From CAZFAT01 sp964517075 (GTDB lineage: Bacteria > Acidobacteriota > Vicinamibacteria > Vicinamibacterales > SCN-69-37): 8,277 nucleotides of DNA. The position numbers and the translations under genes are program-made. The notes beneath the pieces are model-generated. The model ran no database searches, was not told the DNA's origin, and saw only the letters and a program-made list of their open reading frames with translations. The stretch is taken from contig CAZFAT010000204.1 of NCBI GenBank assembly GCA_964517075.1, positions 1 through 8,277 of the forward strand, read 5' to 3'. Shown here in pieces: positions 4,935 to 8,277 of this stretch; the first letter of the stretch is position 1; each line of letters starts with the position of its first letter.

Positions 4935-7571
4935 ATGCGCTGGCCGACGTTCGGCTCACGGCGGCAGCGGGCGCGCGAGCGCGCCGAGGAAATGCGCGCG
5001 CATCTGGAGGAGTACGCGGACCAACTCGTCGCACGGGGCCTCTCGCCCGAAGCGGCCCGTCGCGAGGCGCGCCTGAAGTTCGGCAATCCGCGCGTGAAGC
5101 TGGAAGAGGTCGAGGCGATGCATCGGCTGGCCGCGTGGGACTCGATCGGGCGAGATCTTCGCTACACCATCAGGACCCTGCGACACTCGCGGGGATTCAC
5201 GGCGATCGTGCTCGCGGTGCTCGCGCTCGGCATCGGAACCGCGACTGCGATCTTCTCGGTCGTGGACGCCATCGTGCTGCGAGGGCTGCCGTTCCACGAC
5301 GCCCATCGTCTGGTGGACGTGTCATCCACCCGCGTCGCTGACGGTTCGGCACGGCCTGTCAGATTGGCCGTCCCCGATGTCGTCGACTATCGCGCGCGGC
5401 AGGATGTCTTCGACGGAGGGCTCGCCGCCACGGCGCCCCAGGCGCTGACCCTGCGCGCCGGCGGTCAATCCGAACCGGTCTACGGGACACGCGTCACCGC
5501 CGATATCTTCGACGTTCTCGGGGTGTCCCCCCAACTCGGGCGGCCGTTCTCGGGCGAGCACGAGATGGCCGGCAACGACGACGTGGCGTTGATCAGCGAC
5601 GGGCTGTGGCGGCGACGATTCGGCGCCGATGTCGGCCTGCTGGGTCAGCAGATCAGCTTCAGTGTCGGACAGGGCTCAACAGCAACCACGCGGTCGGTGA
5701 CTGTGCTTGGCGTCCTGCCGCGCGGCGTCACGTATCCCGTGGGACTGTCCATGCCGGTTGACATCTGGACACCGTTTGCTCCCCTCGAGTCGCAGAAGGT
5801 GCGCGGACAGGGACGGGCCAGCTTCGTGTCGCTGGTGGGCCGGTTGAAGCGAGGCGTGACCATCGAGCAGGCGCAGGCTCGAATGAATCACCTCAGCGCC
5901 TCGCTGGCGACCGAACATCCGGCGTGGTTCCGGAATCAGGGCGTCATGGTCAGACCGCTCAGAACGACAATCGCTGGTGGCGATGGCGTGCGCACATGGA
6001 TGCTGATGCTGCTGGCGGCCGTCGGTTGCGTGCTGTGGCTCGCTGCGCTCAACGTCGCGAACCTGCTTCTGGCGCGGGCCACGACGCGCAGCCGTGAGGG
6101 TCGAATTCGAGCAGCGCTGGGCGCGACACGCTGGCAGCTGGCCCGGACGGCCCTCCTCGAAAGCCTGCTGCTGTCGCTCGGTGGCTCCGCCCTGGGTGTG
6201 CTGCTGGCGTACTGGGGTATCGACCTGCTTCGCGCGACGATTCCAGCATCGGTCCCCCTCGTCGGATCAGTGGCGGTCGACTTTCGCGTGCTGGCCGTCG
6301 CCGGGGGCGCCGCCCTCGCAATCGGCCTGCTCCTCGGGATCCTGCCCGCGCTGCAGCTCTCGCGTCCCAGCCTCGCCATCCATCTTCGCCGCGCCGACCG
6401 AAGCCATACGCCAGGGACCGGCACGCACCGCGTCCGCGGCGCGCTCCTCGTCGTTGAAGTGGCACTGGCCGTGCTGCTGTTGGTGGGATCCGGTCTCTTT
6501 GCTTCGAGCTTCATCCGCGTGATGAACGTGGACCTGGGCATGGACTACCGGAACGTGTTGTCAATCAACGTGCCGGACCGCGTGGTGGACGATGTCCTCG
6601 AACGTCTCCGGGCCGTGCCCGGCGTCGAAGCTGTGGGCTCGGTTGATCAGAACGAGTTCCTCGGCGACGGTACGACGAGGTACAGCCTCAAGGTGCCCGG
6701 CCGCGAGGCGGAGTACTGGGACGACGACGCGGTGCACCCGCACTTTGTCACGCCTGGCTACCTGGCGGTCATGCGTCTGTCCCTGCTCGAGGGCCGCTGG
6801 TTCACGGCGTCGGACGTGAAGGTCAATGAACAGGTGGCCGTGCTCAGTGCCGAGGCTGCCCGACGATACTTCCCCGATCGGAATCCGATCGGGGTGACCG
6901 TGGGTATGGGCGGCCGACAGGTTACCGTCGTGGGCGTCGTTGGCAGCGTGCGCCTCAATGGGCCCGAAACTGCGTTCAAACCCGAGATCTATCTGCCCGC
7001 CGTCACGACGGAACGGACGATGGCCACACCCGCGGTTCTAATTCGAACGCAGGAGGATCCCGGCACGAACAACGTCATCCCGAACATCAAGACCGCCATC
7101 TGGTCCGTCGACCCGACACTCCCCCTCCCTGTCCACCTCGAGACGATCGCAGGTCGCATGGGCACCCTCGTCGCCCCGCGCCGCTTCAACATGGTCATCC
7201 TCGCGATGTTCGGCGTGATGGGCACGATCATCGCCGCCATTGGCATCTACGGCGTCATGGCGTTCATCGTCACGCAGCGAACGCAGGAGATCGGGATCCG
7301 GATGGCGCTCGGCGCGGAAGCGGCGCGAGTTCAGAGATCCGTCCTCTGGAGCGCCTCGCAACTTCTGCTGCTGGGCTTGGCGATTGGCCTTGCGACGGCA
7401 GCCGCGCTCGCGGGGTCACTCGAAGGCTTGCTGTTCCAGGTGCAGCCGCGCGACCTGACGATTTATGCGGCCGCAAGCGCGGTGCTGCTAGTGGCCGGTC
7501 TCGCGGCCGCCTACATTCCCGCTCGGCGCGCCTCGCGTGTCGATCCGCTCGTCGCGCTGCGAGCCGAGTAG
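4935..7571 (+). CDS. ADOP-type permease: duplicated MacB/FtsX membrane protein without ATPase
   Basis: An inner-membrane protein of 878 residues from ATG 4935. A charged cytoplasmic prefix domain (about 1-80, with LSPEAARREARLKFGNP) is the form typical of PadR-linked permeases. TM1 (about 88-112) is followed by a first MacB-like periplasmic core, then an FtsX block with TMs near 355-378, 402-430 and 452-476. The second half repeats this: TM near 499-525, a second periplasmic core (motif YFPDRNPIG near 645-653), and an FtsX block with TMs near 752-778, 806-830 and 842-865. It ends in the usual PARRASRVDPLVALR motif. This gives eight predicted TMs as two fused four-TM units, equal to a MacB dimer in one chain. 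No ATPase is fused or adjacent, so any mechanotransmission or transport role needs an ATPase encoded elsewhere or a different mechanism; the substrate is unknown. It is the second gene of the PadR operon. A GTG at 4917 overlapping padR would add six residues. Confidence 0.93.
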   Translation: MRWPTFGSRRQRARERAEEMRAHLEEYADQLVARGLSPEAARREARLKFGNPRVKLEEVEAMHRLAAWDSIGRDLRYTIRTLRHSRGFTAIVLAVLALGIGTATAIFSVVDAIVLRGLPFHDAHRLVDVSSTRVADGSARPVRLAVPDVVDYRARQDVFDGGLAATAPQALTLRAGGQSEPVYGTRVTADIFDVLGVSPQLGRPFSGEHEMAGNDDVALISDGLWRRRFGADVGLLGQQISFSVGQGSTATTRSVTVLGVLPRGVTYPVGLSMPVDIWTPFAPLESQKVRGQGRASFVSLVGRLKRGVTIEQAQARMNHLSASLATEHPAWFRNQGVMVRPLRTTIAGGDGVRTWMLMLLAAVGCVLWLAALNVANLLLARATTRSREGRIRAALGATRWQLARTALLESLLLSLGGSALGVLLAYWGIDLLRATIPASVPLVGSVAVDFRVLAVAGGAALAIGLLLGILPALQLSRPSLAIHLRRADRSHTPGTGTHRVRGALLVVEVALAVLLLVGSGLFASSFIRVMNVDLGMDYRNVLSINVPDRVVDDVLERLRAVPGVEAVGSVDQNEFLGDGTTRYSLKVPGREAEYWDDDAVHPHFVTPGYLAVMRLSLLEGRWFTASDVKVNEQVAVLSAEAARRYFPDRNPIGVTVGMGGRQVTVVGVVGSVRLNGPETAFKPEIYLPAVTTERTMATPAVLIRTQEDPGTNNVIPNIKTAIWSVDPTLPLPVHLETIAGRMGTLVAPRRFNMVILAMFGVMGTIIAAIGIYGVMAFIVTQRTQEIGIRMALGAEAARVQRSVLWSASQLLLLGLAIGLATAAALAGSLEGLLFQVQPRDLTIYAAASAVLLVAGLAAAYIPARRASRVDPLVALRAE
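6872..6894. repeat. Perfect 10-bp inverted repeat inside the permease gene
   Basis: CCCCGATCGG (6872-6881) and CCGATCGGGG (6885-6894) are exact reverse complements separated by three bases (AAT), so the mRNA can form a very stable hairpin within the coding sequence. It coincides with the conserved P-D-R-N-P-I-G stretch of the second periplasmic core domain, so protein conservation plus GC-rich codon choice may explain it. Confidence 0.8.
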
Positions 7572-7623
7572 GCCCGCCGGAGCGCGGTGGAGAGGCGTGA
7601 GCACCCGAGGAGGTCGCGGCAAG

Positions 7624-7658
7624 GCATCGGACGGCCTGGCCGATGCGGCGCGCGCCGC
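7624..7658. terminator. Inverted repeats in the convergent gap, possible terminator
   Basis: Between the convergent ends of the permease (7571) and the toxin gene (7667) lie a 7-base stem (GCATCGG 7624-7630 with CCGATGC 7640-7646) and a perfect 14-base palindrome, GCGGCGCGCGCCGC (7645-7658). They overlap by two bases, so the two structures are nearly mutually exclusive. Neither is followed by a T-run on either strand, so this is not a classical intrinsic terminator. The position is right for a shared transcription end, but the role is inferred. Confidence 0.25.
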
Positions 7659-7666
7659 CGACGTGG

Positions 7667-8098
7667 TCAACGCCGGCGTCCGATTTTCCTGCCGGGCATG
7701 ATCGCCGGGACGACCTGCCGGCCGTGGCGTCGATAGATCCGGAAATCTGAGTCGGTGGTCAGCACCACGGGACCGGCCAGCGTCTCGGTCATCCGCACTA
7801 GGCAGGCATCGGCCAGACTGGCCGGCACGTCGCGATACTTCTCCAGCAGCCGCAGCACCTCCTCGAGGTGATCGCCAAGATCGAAGGCCGACACGAGGGC
7901 GCGCCGGCGCAAGAGCGCCACGAACGGCGCGCCGCCGGCCGCGCCAAGCAGGTGAACGGCCTCGGACAGGACGGCATCGCAGGTCGTCCAGGGCGGCGGA
8001 AAGCGGCGAACCTCGGCGGCGGCCCAGCGGTGGTGTGCGTCGCGCCGGCTCAGGAGCGCGACGATGAAGCCGGCGTCAACGAGGACGCGCCCGGCCAT
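7667..8098 (-). CDS. VapC-like PIN-domain ribonuclease toxin
   Basis: A 143-residue PIN-domain protein, the usual VapC length. The acidic metal-binding residues stand in the right order: Asp8 (VLVDAGFIVALLSRRD), Glu46 (LSEAVHLLG), Asp97 (SLADACLVRM) and Asp116 (VVLTTDSDFRIYRRHG), with Asp118 also in that last motif. VapC toxins are Mg-dependent endoribonucleases that typically cut tRNA or the rRNA sarcin-ricin loop and are held inactive by the cognate antitoxin. The RNA target here cannot be predicted. ATG 8098 lies within the end of the antitoxin gene on the same strand (23-base overlap), so translation is probably coupled. The C-terminus is unusually basic (GRKIGRRR). The gene converges on the permease gene. 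A free-standing PIN nuclease is the alternative, but the adjacent antitoxin makes that unlikely. Confidence 0.88.
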   Translation of the reverse strand: MAGRVLVDAGFIVALLSRRDAHHRWAAAEVRRFPPPWTTCDAVLSEAVHLLGAAGGAPFVALLRRRALVSAFDLGDHLEEVLRLLEKYRDVPASLADACLVRMTETLAGPVVLTTDSDFRIYRRHGRQVVPAIMPGRKIGRRR

Positions 8099-8277
8099 AG
8101 CCCGTGGTCTTCAGATAATGCTTCCGCCGGGCGCTGACGTCGGCCGGCAGCCCGTCGACTGACCCGATCAGGTCCTCCACGGCCGCGAGCATCGAGATCG
8201 GCCGGGTCTCTGCGGGTACGCCTTCGAGCCGCTCGCGAACGACGTCAGATCGCGAGACACCACGCTCGCGCGACTCG
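8076..8277 (-). CDS. Ribbon-helix-helix-type antitoxin partner of the PIN toxin (5' end outside window)
   Basis: A minus-strand frame enters at the right edge and ends at TGA 8078-8076, giving 66 visible residues with no stop before. The visible start, ESRERGVSRSDVVRERL, matches the second helix region of CopG/Arc-like ribbon-helix-helix DNA-binding domains (compare the usual A-x-x-x-G-x-S-x-S-x-x-[IV]-R). The preceding strand and the start codon, perhaps about 20 residues, lie beyond the window. The C-terminal half (SMLAAVEDLIGSVDGLPADVS, then RRKHYLKTTGYGRARPR) fits the flexible toxin-binding tail, with a terminal GYGR seen in several such antitoxins. The gene overlaps the toxin start by 23 bases in another frame, the usual antitoxin-first order. 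It would neutralise the nuclease and probably repress their shared promoter, which is outside the window. Confidence 0.75.
   Translation of the reverse strand, partial: ESRERGVSRSDVVRERLEGVPAETRPISMLAAVEDLIGSVDGLPADVSARRKHYLKTTGYGRARPR

Noticed and set aside
1..8277. CRISPR array, tRNA or rRNA gene, insertion sequence, phage or integrase gene
   Set aside because: No regularly spaced repeats, no cloverleaf in the short intergenic gaps, and no transposase or recombinase motifs in any supported frame.

Overview
The window is a GC-rich bacterial chromosomal segment. The best guide to its origin is the pair at 4571-7571: a small PadR-type repressor followed at once by an 878-residue permease with two MacB/FtsX halves and no ATPase. 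That pairing (ADOP, 'acidobacterial duplicated orphan permease') is a hallmark of Acidobacteriota, so a member of that phylum (perhaps Vicinamibacteria, an inference from base composition and gene style) is the likely source. A secreted sulfatase and an outer-membrane-like barrel fit a diderm host.

Layout. (1) 1-3958, all on the minus strand, is a tightly packed run. In transcription order it holds a small signal-peptide-bearing putative beta-barrel protein (3434-3952), a type IIA topoisomerase ATPase subunit (GyrB/ParE type, 1498-3417), a secreted formylglycine sulfatase (58-1476), and the first 17 codons of what looks like an O-methyltransferase (1-51). Gaps are 16, 21 and 6 bases, so one transcript is plausible although the products have no obvious shared pathway. 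(2) 3953-4121 is a divergent intergenic region. (3) 4122-4529 (+) is a GNAT acetyltransferase with a very clear Shine-Dalgarno. (4) 4526-4562 is a near-consensus sigma70-type promoter whose -10 is embedded in a perfect 8-1-8 palindrome. It drives the PadR repressor (4571-4930) and the ADOP permease (4935-7571), an evident two-gene operon that is probably autoregulated. (5) 7572-7666 is a short convergent gap with GC-rich inverted repeats. (6) 7667-8277, minus strand, is a VapBC-type toxin-antitoxin pair. The PIN-domain toxin is complete. The antitoxin overlaps it by 23 bases and is cut by the right edge of the window.

No RNA genes, CRISPR arrays, insertion sequences or phage genes were seen. 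I do not see a clearly new multi-gene system. The most notable items are the promoter/operator architecture of the PadR-ADOP unit, the orphan permease itself, the uncharacterised barrel protein placed directly upstream of a topoisomerase gene, and the overlapping toxin-antitoxin pair. All functions are read from sequence motifs by eye; no database search was run.
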